Below, in pieces: positions 1 to 8,326 of a stretch of DNA of 55,717 nt. Where the stretch lies: positions 1-55,717 of the forward strand of contig NZ_JADEXR010000027.1 in the NCBI RefSeq assembly GCF_015206995.1. Reading direction: 5' to 3'. Made by a program: the position numbers and the translations under genes. This DNA is from an aff. Roholtiella sp. LEGE 12411. Its GTDB lineage: Bacteria > Cyanobacteriota > Cyanobacteriia > Cyanobacteriales > Nostocaceae. The notes beneath the pieces are model-generated. The model had not been told where the DNA came from. It saw nothing but the letters and a program-made list of their open reading frames with translations, and searched no databases. The first letter of the stretch is position 1. Each line of letters begins with the position of its first letter.

Positions 1-494
1 GCAAGAATTTGATTGATGGTATAAAACTCAAGTTCATAGTCTCTTTCTGCCATTCTGATTAACCGCAGAATTTCCCGTAATCGTTTACCTCCTAGTTGCG
101 ATCGCAGGTCTTCATCTACTCCATTATTAATCTCATAAATTGCTTCAATAAACCAAGGAATTTTCTGAAATCCATGAGATTCTATAACTTTTGTATCAGC
201 ATTATTACGAACTGTGGGAATTATAAATTGATGTACACCTTTTTGATGTCCCATCTCCAGATATTCAGTAATTTTTGATGCAGTTGGTACAGGAGTTGAT
301 GTGTTGTAGAAAAATCCTTCTAAGACGAGAGTGGGGGAATTGTCAAGGTTGGGGGTCTCAACTCCAAAACGTCGAACCCAATGCATAATATGGTTTAGCT
401 GGATGATTGGCTCTTGAATACTATAGAGTTCAAGGAAAAGTTTCTGGAAGATATTTCTTGCTTCAGGGGTTTCAACAAGTGGGCCAAAGTTCAT
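1..494 (-). CDS. GNAT/FemAB-like acyltransferase (partial, runs off left edge)
   Basis: About 164 codons read without a stop from an ATG at 494 to the left edge, so the C-terminus is missing. The part seen is a soluble alpha/beta protein. It ends with a basic helix (GGKRLREILRLIRMAERDY) that recalls the 'K-R...R-R' helix of FemAB/BioF2-type N-acyltransferases of the GNAT fold. It begins 138 bp downstream of the methyltransferase stop on the same strand, so it is probably the last visible member of the biosynthetic operon and could acylate an amine in the product. The family call rests on general pattern only; no catalytic residue can be assigned. A terminator-like hairpin lies just upstream. 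Confidence 0.55.
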   Translation of the reverse strand, partial: MNFGPLVETPEARNIFQKLFLELYSIQEPIIQLNHIMHWVRRFGVETPNLDNSPTLVLEGFFYNTSTPVPTASKITEYLEMGHQKGVHQFIIPTVRNNADTKVIESHGFQKIPWFIEAIYEINNGVDEDLRSQLGGKRLREILRLIRMAERDYELEFYTINQIL

Positions 495-565
495 TGTGTA
501 ATACCGCGTTTCAATTTTAGATGGGGAATTGTAGAGACGCAACTGCTACCTTTAAAAAGGCAGAA

Positions 566-587
566 AATAATCCAAAAATGGATTATT
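566..587 (-). terminator. Hairpin between methyltransferase and acyltransferase genes
   Basis: A perfect 9-bp stem (AATAATCCA/TGGATTATT) with a 4-nt loop, followed on the minus strand by a short T-run. It lies 46 bp beyond the methyltransferase stop. It may attenuate or end transcription before the left-edge gene. The stem is AT-rich and the T-tract short, so it may be leaky. Confidence 0.45.
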
Positions 588-632
588 AATTACATCTCTA
601 TAAGGCATTTTAAACTTCCTAAAGCCAAAACT

Positions 633-1670
633 TTAAACAGGCAGTCCTTCAATGACGCTAAATCCAGAAGAAGTTGGAATAATATTTGTTAGTTGGAAGC
701 CACTTGCATTGAACAGTTGTTGATATTCTAGTGCGGTACGCTCACAGCCACCTGCTACTACTAACATTACCAGATCATTAATCTTAGCAACAGAGGGTTT
801 GTTGCCATCTGGTAAAACACGCTCGATTAGTAGCAGTTTGCCATTTTTAGCGATCGCCTGATGGCAATTTTTGAGGATTGTACGGGAGCGTTCATCATCC
901 CAGTCGTGAATTACGCTCTTGAGAAGATAGGCATCTCCTCCTTTTGGCACTTCTGACTCAAAGAAATTACCAGTGACAACTTCGCAGCGTTCTGCAACAC
1001 CTTCTGCCTCTAGAAGGCGTTGTGCTCCCTCAATTGCGAACGGCAACTCAAACAAGATCCCTGTCATGTGTGGATTGGCTTTCAAAATTGACGCAATTAG
1101 TAAGCCGTGCCCTCCACCCACATCCACGATGCGATTGATACCAGAGAAGTCGTAGGCATGGACAACGGCAGTATGGACTTGGGTTGTCAATTGAGTCATA
1201 GCTTGGTTGAAAGTCTCGCCGGCTTCAGGGTTTTGAGAAAGGTACTCAAAATGTCCCATTTTATACATATTGTCAAAGGCTGTTTTGCCTGTCATGACGC
1301 TGTAATGAAGGTCAGCACAGGCGCGATAAGGCTCTTCACCAAACAATATTGCCGCTGTGCGTAATGAACTTGGAGCATCTGACCGGAGGAGTTCTCCCAT
1401 AGCCGTTAAGGTGAATTGGTTGTCGGCAATTTCATTGAATATTCCTACACTGACGAGGACGCGCATCAGCCGATAAAGAGAACGGGGGTGTGCTCCAGTA
1501 GACTGCGCTAGTTCATCACAGTTTTTCGCGCCGTCTTTAAGCAAGTCAGCAATGCCAAGCTTGGCTGCAACATAAATCGATTGCGAAGCAAAATATCCAG
1601 TTATTAACTGACGTAGTACGACAGGAGTTGATTCTTGTTCAGAAATTGTTTGATTTTGGATTTGTAACAT
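633..1670 (-). CDS. COMT-type SAM-dependent methyltransferase
   Basis: 345 aa, the usual length for Methyltransf_2 (plant COMT / acetylserotonin O-methyltransferase-like) enzymes. An N-terminal winged-helix dimerisation domain (about 15-95, with a HPRSLYRLMR helix) precedes a Rossmann SAM-binding domain with motif I VDVGGGHG at 182-189 and the HDWDDE segment at 255-260. The His there matches the general base of O-methyltransferases in this family. Related proteins also C-methylate 3-hydroxykynurenine in actinomycin/sibiromycin-type pathways, which is suggestive because the next gene upstream encodes a kynurenine 3-monooxygenase-like protein. Substrate is inferred: a hydroxylated, possibly chlorinated aromatic made by the neighbours. 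O- versus C-methylation cannot be decided from sequence. Confidence 0.88.
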   Translation of the reverse strand: MLQIQNQTISEQESTPVVLRQLITGYFASQSIYVAAKLGIADLLKDGAKNCDELAQSTGAHPRSLYRLMRVLVSVGIFNEIADNQFTLTAMGELLRSDAPSSLRTAAILFGEEPYRACADLHYSVMTGKTAFDNMYKMGHFEYLSQNPEAGETFNQAMTQLTTQVHTAVVHAYDFSGINRIVDVGGGHGLLIASILKANPHMTGILFELPFAIEGAQRLLEAEGVAERCEVVTGNFFESEVPKGGDAYLLKSVIHDWDDERSRTILKNCHQAIAKNGKLLLIERVLPDGNKPSVAKINDLVMLVVAGGCERTALEYQQLFNASGFQLTNIIPTSSGFSVIEGLPV

Positions 1671-1727
1671 CTATTTTTATCCGTATTTAAGGTTAGTTGA
1701 ATTTTGTTCAGCTAAGTAGTTGGAAAA

Positions 1728-1802
1728 AATTAATTACACAAAAATTTGGACTGAAATCCTTTGTTAGCAAAGGATTCGTAAATAAATAATATGTAATTAA
1801 TT
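1728..1802. repeat. Nested inverted repeats in the KMO-methyltransferase gap
   Basis: An outer perfect 11-bp inverted repeat (AATTAATTACA at 1728-1738, complement at 1792-1802) encloses a second perfect 9-bp stem (AATCCTTTG at 1755-1763, complement at 1768-1776). The pair fills most of the 188-bp gap between the monooxygenase and methyltransferase genes. It could stabilise or process the operon mRNA, or act as a weak terminator. Confidence 0.5.
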
Positions 1803-1858
1803 CTGTCCAGATACTGATATTTCCTCAAAGGAAATTTGGGGCTATGATGTGAAAGGCT

Positions 1859-3250
1859 TTATCTGGCAAATTCAAGTAAATTGGCAGATATTTTTGGTAA
1901 CTCAACATCCCTAGAACGCATCAATTTATGAATAATGCTTTCTATCTCTGGGTTGTCAATTCTTGGTTCAATTTCCTTAATTTTGAGTAATTCATCGACA
2001 ATTTGCCTTTGTTGCTTTTCGATTTCTAAAGCTTCCACATAAGGAATGGGGGTAAAGGCAATCAATGAATATAATGGGATATATCTTGTAGGATATAAGC
2101 GGTTAATTTTTCTTTCTAATTTCTTCCGCAGTTGAAATTCATGACTTCCTACTAAATCCCGAATTTCAACGAAATGTTGTTCGGATAACATTCCCATCAC
2201 ATCTGCATTTGGTCGGCGTTGCTGTTCGTATTCACGAAAAGTTGCTATCCAATTTCCCCTATATTTCCCTACACATTGGTCGAAGATAGCGCAATCTTCA
2301 AAACCTGAATTTGCACCTTGTCCGTATGAAGGCCACATAGCATGAGCAGCATCACCAATTAATGCAATTTTATCTTGAAATGTCCAATGGGAGCAGCAAA
2401 CAGTCACCATTGGAATAACAGGATTGGTAAAATAATCTTGCACAAGTTCTGGCATTTCTTGCATGGCATCAGGAAACATAGTTGCAAACAAATGTTGCAA
2501 ATCTTGTTTATTTTTAATGGAGTCAAAGGAAGATTCACCCTCGAAAGGTAGGTGCAGAGTACAGGTAATACTCCCATCAACATTAGGAAAGGATATCAGC
2601 ATATATTGACCTCTAGGCCAAATATGTAATACGTTTTTTTCGAGTGTCCATGCTCCTTGAGCAGATGCAGGAATCAGCAATTCCTTATTAGCGTGTGCTG
2701 CATAATGCTGTGAGTAGTCGAAGCGAGACCTTTGTTGCAATCTTTGGCGTACTGCTGAATATGCACCATCTGCTCCGATGATCCGATTAGCCTGGCGATG
2801 CAATATATTCCCCGTTACAGAATTTTTGAAGGTGATTGTTGTTGATGACAAATCAAGCCCTATACATTCTTCATTAAAGTGAAAATTGATTGGAAAATTC
2901 TTTTGGGCATAATCTAATAATACCCGATTAAGTTCATTACGTGAAACTGAATATAAAGCTTCTTGATTATTGCCGTAAGGCTGATATTCCAGTTGTTGAT
3001 TTTCTTGATGAATCAACCTGCCATATACTGGCACAGATATATTACGAACAATATGACCGACACCAGCGCCATCAAGAGCTTTTAACCCTCTATCACACAA
3101 TGTTATATTAATAGATCTGCCACGTTTTGGAGTGACCTTTCGTAGGTCACAGTTTCGCTCAAAAACTTCAACTGTATAACCCCTTTTGGCTAGATAAATT
3201 GCTAATAAAGAACCAATTAATCCAGCACCAACAATGGTAATATCCTTCAT
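1859..3250 (-). CDS. Kynurenine 3-monooxygenase-like FAD hydroxylase
   Basis: 463 aa. It has the group A flavin monooxygenase plan: GAGLIGS dinucleotide-binding loop at 8-14, IIGADGAYSAVR at 157-168, and the ribityl-binding GDAAHAMWP at 299-307 followed by GQGANSGFEDC. The blocks GRSINIT (44-50), KELLIP (189-194), LHIWPRGQYMLISFP (208-222) and the following TCTL closely match kynurenine 3-monooxygenases of animals and bacteria. That family adds a 3-OH to L-kynurenine using NADPH and O2. KMO signatures are far stronger here than in generic aromatic hydroxylases. No tryptophan 2,3-dioxygenase, formamidase or kynureninase lies in the window, so kynurenine would have to come from elsewhere, or the true substrate is a chlorinated or otherwise altered kynurenine-like compound. 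Confidence 0.88.
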   Translation of the reverse strand: MKDITIVGAGLIGSLLAIYLAKRGYTVEVFERNCDLRKVTPKRGRSINITLCDRGLKALDGAGVGHIVRNISVPVYGRLIHQENQQLEYQPYGNNQEALYSVSRNELNRVLLDYAQKNFPINFHFNEECIGLDLSSTTITFKNSVTGNILHRQANRIIGADGAYSAVRQRLQQRSRFDYSQHYAAHANKELLIPASAQGAWTLEKNVLHIWPRGQYMLISFPNVDGSITCTLHLPFEGESSFDSIKNKQDLQHLFATMFPDAMQEMPELVQDYFTNPVIPMVTVCCSHWTFQDKIALIGDAAHAMWPSYGQGANSGFEDCAIFDQCVGKYRGNWIATFREYEQQRRPNADVMGMLSEQHFVEIRDLVGSHEFQLRKKLERKINRLYPTRYIPLYSLIAFTPIPYVEALEIEKQQRQIVDELLKIKEIEPRIDNPEIESIIHKLMRSRDVELPKISANLLEFAR

Positions 3251-3381
3251 GTTGCTAGTCCTGATTTTTTAATTTTTCCGGAACTCAGAGGTGGTAAGAT
3301 AATCCATAAATTTTAATAATTTGAACTTACCTCTTCTAGTGCCAAAACTCAGTAAGGAAAATAAGATAAGTTATTTTTCAT

Positions 3382-5019
3382 TTACGCGCTTTTAGCTTGC
3401 GCGTAAGTGTTAAATTTCTGTTCAGCAAGATATTCCGACTGCTCTTGAGACTTGATAACATACGTTAAGTAATCATACTGGGATGGCAACGTAACACTCA
3501 AGTATTCGGCTCTCTCTTTAATTGCATTGAATACAGACAAGGCATTTTGGTCATTGATTAAATCCAGAATTGGTAGATTGCTGTTAGGCATATAATTTAA
3601 ACCTAGCAACATCACAGAATAAGAGTAAGACTCGAAACCATGATAATTCTGATTGATGTTTTTGTTGTTTGGCAGTCTACTCTTCCATAGTCTCAACTTT
3701 TCATGCAGTTCTTCTGGGACTACAATATCTTGCTTGCTAGCTTTCCAAAATGGTGTATCACATCGATCACTAGCACAGTAATGAAGTGTCAAAAATTCCC
3801 GCACACCATCTATGCAATTAGCAACAGCTTTGTTATAGCTGCGGATCAAATCTTCGTTGAAAGATTTGTCTGGGAAGTGGCTGACTAATTCCTCAATTCC
3901 ATGTTGAATAAAGAAGATACCGGTAGATTCTAGAGGTTCAACAAAACCACTAGAAAGTCCAATTGCTACGCAGTTTTTCACCCATGAATTTCGGTTACGT
4001 CCAATCCTCATTTTGATGTGAGTGGCTTTGCGATCGTCAGAAGCTGCTCCTAGGTGCTGGCGAAATTCCTGCTCTGCTTCCTCTGGAGAAATAAAGGCGC
4101 TGGAGTAAACATACCCCGTGCCGACTCTGCCGTAAAGAGGTATATTCCAAACCCAGCCAGAGCTCAGTGCAGTTGCCGTTGTGTAAGGGTTGATGCCATC
4201 TTTCTTGATATCGGTGGGTATTTGCATAGCGATCGCACTATCACAGAGCAACGACTCTGAAAAAGAAATGAATGGCTCACCCAGAGCTTTGTTAATCAAT
4301 AGTCCACGAAAACCAGTACAGTCTACAAACAAGTCTCCACTGATAGTGGAATGTTTTTCGGTATGGATGCAATCTATGCTTCCTTTTTCTGTTATATCTA
4401 CTTTTACTACATCATCAACAATCTGCTTTACACCTCTCTGCATTGCATAATCTTTCAAGAATCTGGCAAGCAGGTTAGCATCAAAGTGATAGGCGTATGG
4501 ATACTGAACCTTTAAGTTAGCCAGGATATTTTTTTCACCGTTATTATCTTCGGAAAAAATATCTTTGACTTTATCATCAAAGACTTTCCCGTTCACATAT
4601 TTTGGTGATTTTTTGTTGTCACATAGCATTGGGATTAAAAAGCAAGAATAATCGAATGCCTCCCGGTCTTTTTTCATTTTTAACCACCATTCGGAGACAT
4701 CAAACCCATCTACACTGTCATATCTCTGGAAAGGATGATAAAAATGTCGTCCCGCTGCATTCCAATTCACAAACTTGATTGCCATTTTATATGTGGCATT
4801 ACATTTTTGCATCCATTCCCGCTCTTGCAAACCAAGGAAATCGAAGAATACTTTGATAGTGCTAAATGTCGCTTCGCCGACTCCAATTGTTGTGACGTTA
4901 GATGACTCAATTAGCGTAATCTGAACATTTTTACTGAGAGCTTTGCCGAGATACGCTGCTGTCATCCAGCCTGCTGTACCACCACCAACGATAACGATAT
5001 TCTGTACATTATGTGACAT
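3382..5019 (-). CDS. Flavin-dependent tryptophan halogenase
   Basis: 545 aa, typical for PrnA/RebH-type enzymes. Visible hallmarks: FADH2-binding GGGTAGW at 12-18; the catalytic lysine in CNATYK (K78, equivalent to Lys79 of PrnA/RebH), which forms the Lys-chloramine; the WVWNIP form of the WxWxIP halogenase motif at 289-294; and SGFVEPLEST with E361 corresponding to PrnA Glu346. All known catalytic residues are present, so it should chlorinate (or brominate) an indole, most likely free L-Trp. Position on the ring cannot be read from the sequence. A partner flavin reductase is not encoded nearby and would be supplied in trans. It lies third in the operon, 199 bp after the aminotransferase. Confidence 0.95.
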   Translation of the reverse strand: MSHNVQNIVIVGGGTAGWMTAAYLGKALSKNVQITLIESSNVTTIGVGEATFSTIKVFFDFLGLQEREWMQKCNATYKMAIKFVNWNAAGRHFYHPFQRYDSVDGFDVSEWWLKMKKDREAFDYSCFLIPMLCDNKKSPKYVNGKVFDDKVKDIFSEDNNGEKNILANLKVQYPYAYHFDANLLARFLKDYAMQRGVKQIVDDVVKVDITEKGSIDCIHTEKHSTISGDLFVDCTGFRGLLINKALGEPFISFSESLLCDSAIAMQIPTDIKKDGINPYTTATALSSGWVWNIPLYGRVGTGYVYSSAFISPEEAEQEFRQHLGAASDDRKATHIKMRIGRNRNSWVKNCVAIGLSSGFVEPLESTGIFFIQHGIEELVSHFPDKSFNEDLIRSYNKAVANCIDGVREFLTLHYCASDRCDTPFWKASKQDIVVPEELHEKLRLWKSRLPNNKNINQNYHGFESYSYSVMLLGLNYMPNSNLPILDLINDQNALSVFNAIKERAEYLSVTLPSQYDYLTYVIKSQEQSEYLAEQKFNTYAQAKSA

Positions 5020-5218
5020 GGTAAAAATTCCTCCAAAAGGTTTTTATGGTTGATTTTAAAGTTCGATAAATATTGCAGACATACAATAAAAGTTGCTTGC
5101 ATCTACACTTATTTCTTGATTTTTTTGTTTGATTACTTCTCTTACTACCTACAAGTCTCGTGGTGCTTTTTACGGAATCGCTCTTGACTTTTGTAGATAA
5201 TATGTAAATTTTAATTAT

Positions 5219-6286
5219 TTAATAAACGATTTTTTTTAATATGCCAAGAATTCTTTCATTCTCTTCGCGCACAGAAATTGAAATTCTGAGAGAGTTTTTG
5301 ATCTGAAAAGAGGTATCAGAGACGAGTGCATTTGCTTTGACAAGACTTTCATATACTATGCTTGAGTTAAAAAACTCAACCAGAATGAAATTTGTTTGGC
5401 TGGGATAAACTCGCTTGACAATAGATATCTGCTCAAGTTCTAAATATAGGCGTTCACGTTCTGACTTAATTCTCTTGACATTGCTTTGAACCAGATCAAG
5501 ATTATCAAGTACATCAGCGACAGCCTTTTGTGCAGGTAAAGTAAAAGAAAAAGGATCGAGCAGCAATCTCAAAGTATATAAAATTGAGGGTTCTCCGATT
5601 ACAACACCAATTCTTAAACCTGCAAGTCCCCAAGCTTTAGAGAATGTACGCAACACTACAAGATTGGGATATTCTGTGATGAGTTTAATACTTGAGTCTT
5701 GTTCAGAAAAGTCTATGTATGCTTCATCAACAATCACCAGTCCAGAGGATTGTTTTAGTACATCAATCAGCTGCTCTTGACTGAGAATGGAACTAACAGG
5801 ATTATTAGGATTACAAATAAACGTTAATTTTGCTTTTGCAGCAGCTATAGCATCCGTATTCAGAGCATTCAAGTAATCACCAATCAAGGGAACATCAACA
5901 ACTTCAATATCATATCCTAGTGCATAATTTCTATATGCTGGAAACGTTGGATTCTGAATGCATATCTGGTCTATTAGAGGTTCACAAAAAGCTCTAGTTA
6001 GCAAATCAATGGCAACGATAGAGCCAGGAGTAAACAAGATATTCTCGGCAGAAAAAGATACTTTTCCATGCTGTATTTTGAGTTCCTCTATCAAATATTT
6101 TGCATATTTTGCCTGAACTTCAATCGGATTGGGACATGGATAAATTCCATATTCACTAGCATAAGGATTGGTATTGATGCGTTCTGTTGTCGCCTTTCGA
6201 TACCGTGCTATTGGTTCAGGTAGGGTGAGTTTTTTCAGGCTGCGCCTCGCCAGAGGATGCAGCGTTGTACTTGCAGAAATTTTCAT
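5219..6286 (-). CDS. HisC-like PLP aminotransferase (fold type I)
   Basis: 355 aa, complete class I/II aminotransferase close in plan to histidinol-phosphate aminotransferase. NPNNP at 159-163, DEAYIDF at 187-193 and the PLP-lysine motif TFSKAWGLAGLR (K217) are all present; NTNPYASEYG near 38-47 replaces the usual LNENPYG-like entry loop. It begins 1 nt after the cupin-HDO stop codon, so the two are surely co-translated. In a tryptophan-derived cluster it more likely transaminates an aromatic amino acid (chloro-Trp or a kynurenine) than histidinol phosphate. HisC paralogues are commonly recruited this way, but the substrate is inferred. Confidence 0.88.
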   Translation of the reverse strand: MKISASTTLHPLARRSLKKLTLPEPIARYRKATTERINTNPYASEYGIYPCPNPIEVQAKYAKYLIEELKIQHGKVSFSAENILFTPGSIVAIDLLTRAFCEPLIDQICIQNPTFPAYRNYALGYDIEVVDVPLIGDYLNALNTDAIAAAKAKLTFICNPNNPVSSILSQEQLIDVLKQSSGLVIVDEAYIDFSEQDSSIKLITEYPNLVVLRTFSKAWGLAGLRIGVVIGEPSILYTLRLLLDPFSFTLPAQKAVADVLDNLDLVQSNVKRIKSERERLYLELEQISIVKRVYPSQTNFILVEFFNSSIVYESLVKANALVSDTSFQIKNSLRISISVREENERILGILKKIVY

Positions 6287-6287
6287 T

Positions 6288-7412
6288 TTAGTAACTCTCT
6301 ACGAGTTCGGCGATTCTTGCACACATCACATTCAGCATGTCCCACCCTTCTTGTTGAATCTGTATCAGCCTGTCGTAGCTTCTCTGCTCAAGGTTCGTAA
6401 GTAATTCCAGCCCCATTACCTGATGTTCATCGTCTGCTTCATCATGAACAGCAAAGTATTTTGTCTGTTCAAAGGATGACATGTTAAGATTAGCAACCTT
6501 ACTGAAAACACTCGATCCTACTTCCAGTACAAGGTGTACCAGTACAGTTTTTTCTGTGCTGTCTAGGGTTAGCATTTTCCAGGCAAACCAGTTAGAAGTT
6601 GCCTCTAATATAGGATCCCATATAACCTTTAGCGCATCTCCTCTCTCGGCTGCCAGATTGTTGTTATGTCCGTATTCTTCATCTAAATGTTTGTTGAACA
6701 AAAGAGCAAACTCCCGTTCTTCTGTGAAAGCAGATCTAGCAAAAAGGATTTTTTGGAAAAAATTTGACCATACCTGAACACAATCAAAAAATCTATTTCT
6801 CAGGCGTTCATCTGCAAGCCGTCCACTTGTAACCAACGCAAACATTGGATTTTGCTTATGGTCTTCACTAAACTGCTTGTTCCTTTGCAATAGTTTTGTG
6901 AAACCGGGATTGTACTCTTTTTTATGTAGTCTTCCATCAGCGAATTCTACCTGTGCTTCATTAGGATTTTCGTATAATCCTCTACCTTCAAATTGAACAG
7001 AAAGCGCCCAAAAACCCTCATTTCCAGCACCTACAAAACCGTGTAGAGATCCGTTAGGGATGATCACAACATCACCGTCAGAAAATTCAGCATCAATCTC
7101 TCCCTGTATGCGTCCATGTCCATCACACATGATAATCATTGTTTTAATTGGATGGACATGACATGCAAGTTTTTCTAAAGGTTTAAGATGCACCCAAGCA
7201 AGAGAAACTCTACCTTCATTTGGCAGGAAGTCTAATAAATCTGAGTGTTTTCTAAAATCTTTGAGTATGCCAAGATTCTGCTCTATATTATCAATCAATA
7301 CATGAGTGAGACTAGGTATTTCATCTCGACGAATGATTTTTATCTTTTCCCTTTGCTCTATTGGATAATTATTTTTTGTCATGCTTTTACTTGTTTCCAT
7401 GCTATTAGCCAT
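6288..7412 (-). CDS. Cupin + heme-oxygenase-like diiron (HDO) fusion enzyme
   Basis: 374 aa, first gene of the operon. The N-terminal half (about 55-145) is a cupin: H85-x-H87 in the first motif and GDVVIIPNGSLHG with H124 in the second, although the usual Glu of motif 1 is not evident. The C-terminal half (about 180-374) is helical and carries a plausible HDO diiron set: E246-x2-H249, E297, and H323-x3-D327-x2-H330, the last matching the spacing of the CADD/PqqC-like HDO family. HDO enzymes include N-oxygenases, desaturases and C-C cleaving oxidases. SznF, the nitrosourea-forming enzyme, also joins an HDO and a cupin but in the opposite order. Function here is unknown; an N- or C-oxidation of the halogenated amino acid is a reasonable guess. 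Confidence 0.75.
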   Translation of the reverse strand: MANSMETSKSMTKNNYPIEQREKIKIIRRDEIPSLTHVLIDNIEQNLGILKDFRKHSDLLDFLPNEGRVSLAWVHLKPLEKLACHVHPIKTMIIMCDGHGRIQGEIDAEFSDGDVVIIPNGSLHGFVGAGNEGFWALSVQFEGRGLYENPNEAQVEFADGRLHKKEYNPGFTKLLQRNKQFSEDHKQNPMFALVTSGRLADERLRNRFFDCVQVWSNFFQKILFARSAFTEEREFALLFNKHLDEEYGHNNNLAAERGDALKVIWDPILEATSNWFAWKMLTLDSTEKTVLVHLVLEVGSSVFSKVANLNMSSFEQTKYFAVHDEADDEHQVMGLELLTNLEQRSYDRLIQIQQEGWDMLNVMCARIAELVESY

Positions 7413-7587
7413 TTACTTATATTCTAGTAGAGCCAAGTACAAGGCTTTCATCTTTCCTTCGTGACATTCAATAGTCTTATCAGCTGATTTTTAGATATTT
7501 ATGCAAATTTTAGAAAAATCATTGTCTTGTTTGCACTTTCATGTTCCATGTTGACAGTTCGCTAGTAGGTATTGAGCCGAAACACGT

Positions 7588-7628
7588 GTAAAAACCTGCA
7601 AAATTGGATAGAAACCGTTGCTATATAT
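7588..7628 (+). repeat. Diverged repeat, inverted copy at 54006-54046
   Basis: The 17-mer GTAAAAACCTGCAAAAT and about 24 following bases (…GAAACC.TTGCT.TATAT) recur, with scattered mismatches, on the opposite strand at 54006-54046. Likely the end of an old insertion sequence; no matching transposase lies beside it. Confidence 0.55.
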
Positions 7629-7773
7629 GCAAACGCACGTAAAACCTGAAACCAATGCTGCGTGAGGATATTGATCAAAAAGTCGCTTTAATCATGAAAC
7701 GCTCAAACCCCTGCTGTTAAAGGATTATTGTACTTTAGATGCGTTCGCCCTGATAAAGCTACTAATTATTCAC

Positions 7774-7983
7774 TCATTGAAAATCATCTCTATACATCTT
7801 TTTAAGACTTTCAATTAAAGTCTGTCCCACAAAATCTCCGTACAAAAGATCTTTTGATGTTAGCAAAACTTCGTCTTTGGTAAAACAAATAAATCCTTCT
7901 AACTCAAGCGATTTAAGAGTTGCAGAGCAACTTTTTCCACCCGTATTTGCACTCCTGACATAGGTTTGCCAACAGTTTTGGTA
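7774..7983 (-). pseudogene. Possible gene remnant, no start codon
   Basis: A 69-codon open stretch between two stops, with no plausible start. The translation (…NTGGKSCSATLKSLELEGFI…, ending …SLKKMYRDDFQ) has the rhythm of a winged-helix or other small helical domain rather than random sequence. It may be the tail of a gene whose front was deleted. The original protein is not recognised. Confidence 0.25.
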
Positions 7984-8326
7984 CTAAAACTTGTGGAGCT
8001 TGTTACTTGCTTGAGCACCATCATATCTGCGAAGCCTTGATGATATTAGAGATGATATTAAATGCTTGGTCGCTGTTTGTTAACTAGATAGTAACTTACT
8101 ATTCACTAATAATTTTAAAAATAATTAGCAAATATCATTCGATTCTCCGATATAACAAAGATACAACTACTTATAGAGCTTTATGCATTTATCTCATCAA
8201 AGATAGTTGACAAAAAATTAATTATATGTAAATTTATTAAAAATACTTCGCAGATCTTCATTCCTTCCGCTTTAATGGGGCTACTATGCCATAAATTTCA
8301 GGCGGTAAATGGAGGTATATGTTACG

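Larger units (their letters stand above)
7413..8326. other. Gene-poor gap upstream of the biosynthetic operon
   Basis: No intact gene. It must contain the operon promoter on the minus strand (unassigned), a diverged copy of a repeat also found near the right edge (7588-7628), and a reading-frame remnant (7774-7983). AT-rich and apparently decaying sequence between the metabolite cluster and the plasmid backbone. Confidence 0.6.

Noticed and set aside
1-7412. The cluster as a producer of nostocarboline (a chlorinated beta-carbolinium from Nostoc) or of chlorinated indolocarbazoles.
   Set aside because: No Pictet-Spengler enzyme, and none of the chromopyrrolate synthase, P450 or related genes; the KMO-like and HDO genes do not fit these pathways. 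Product left open.
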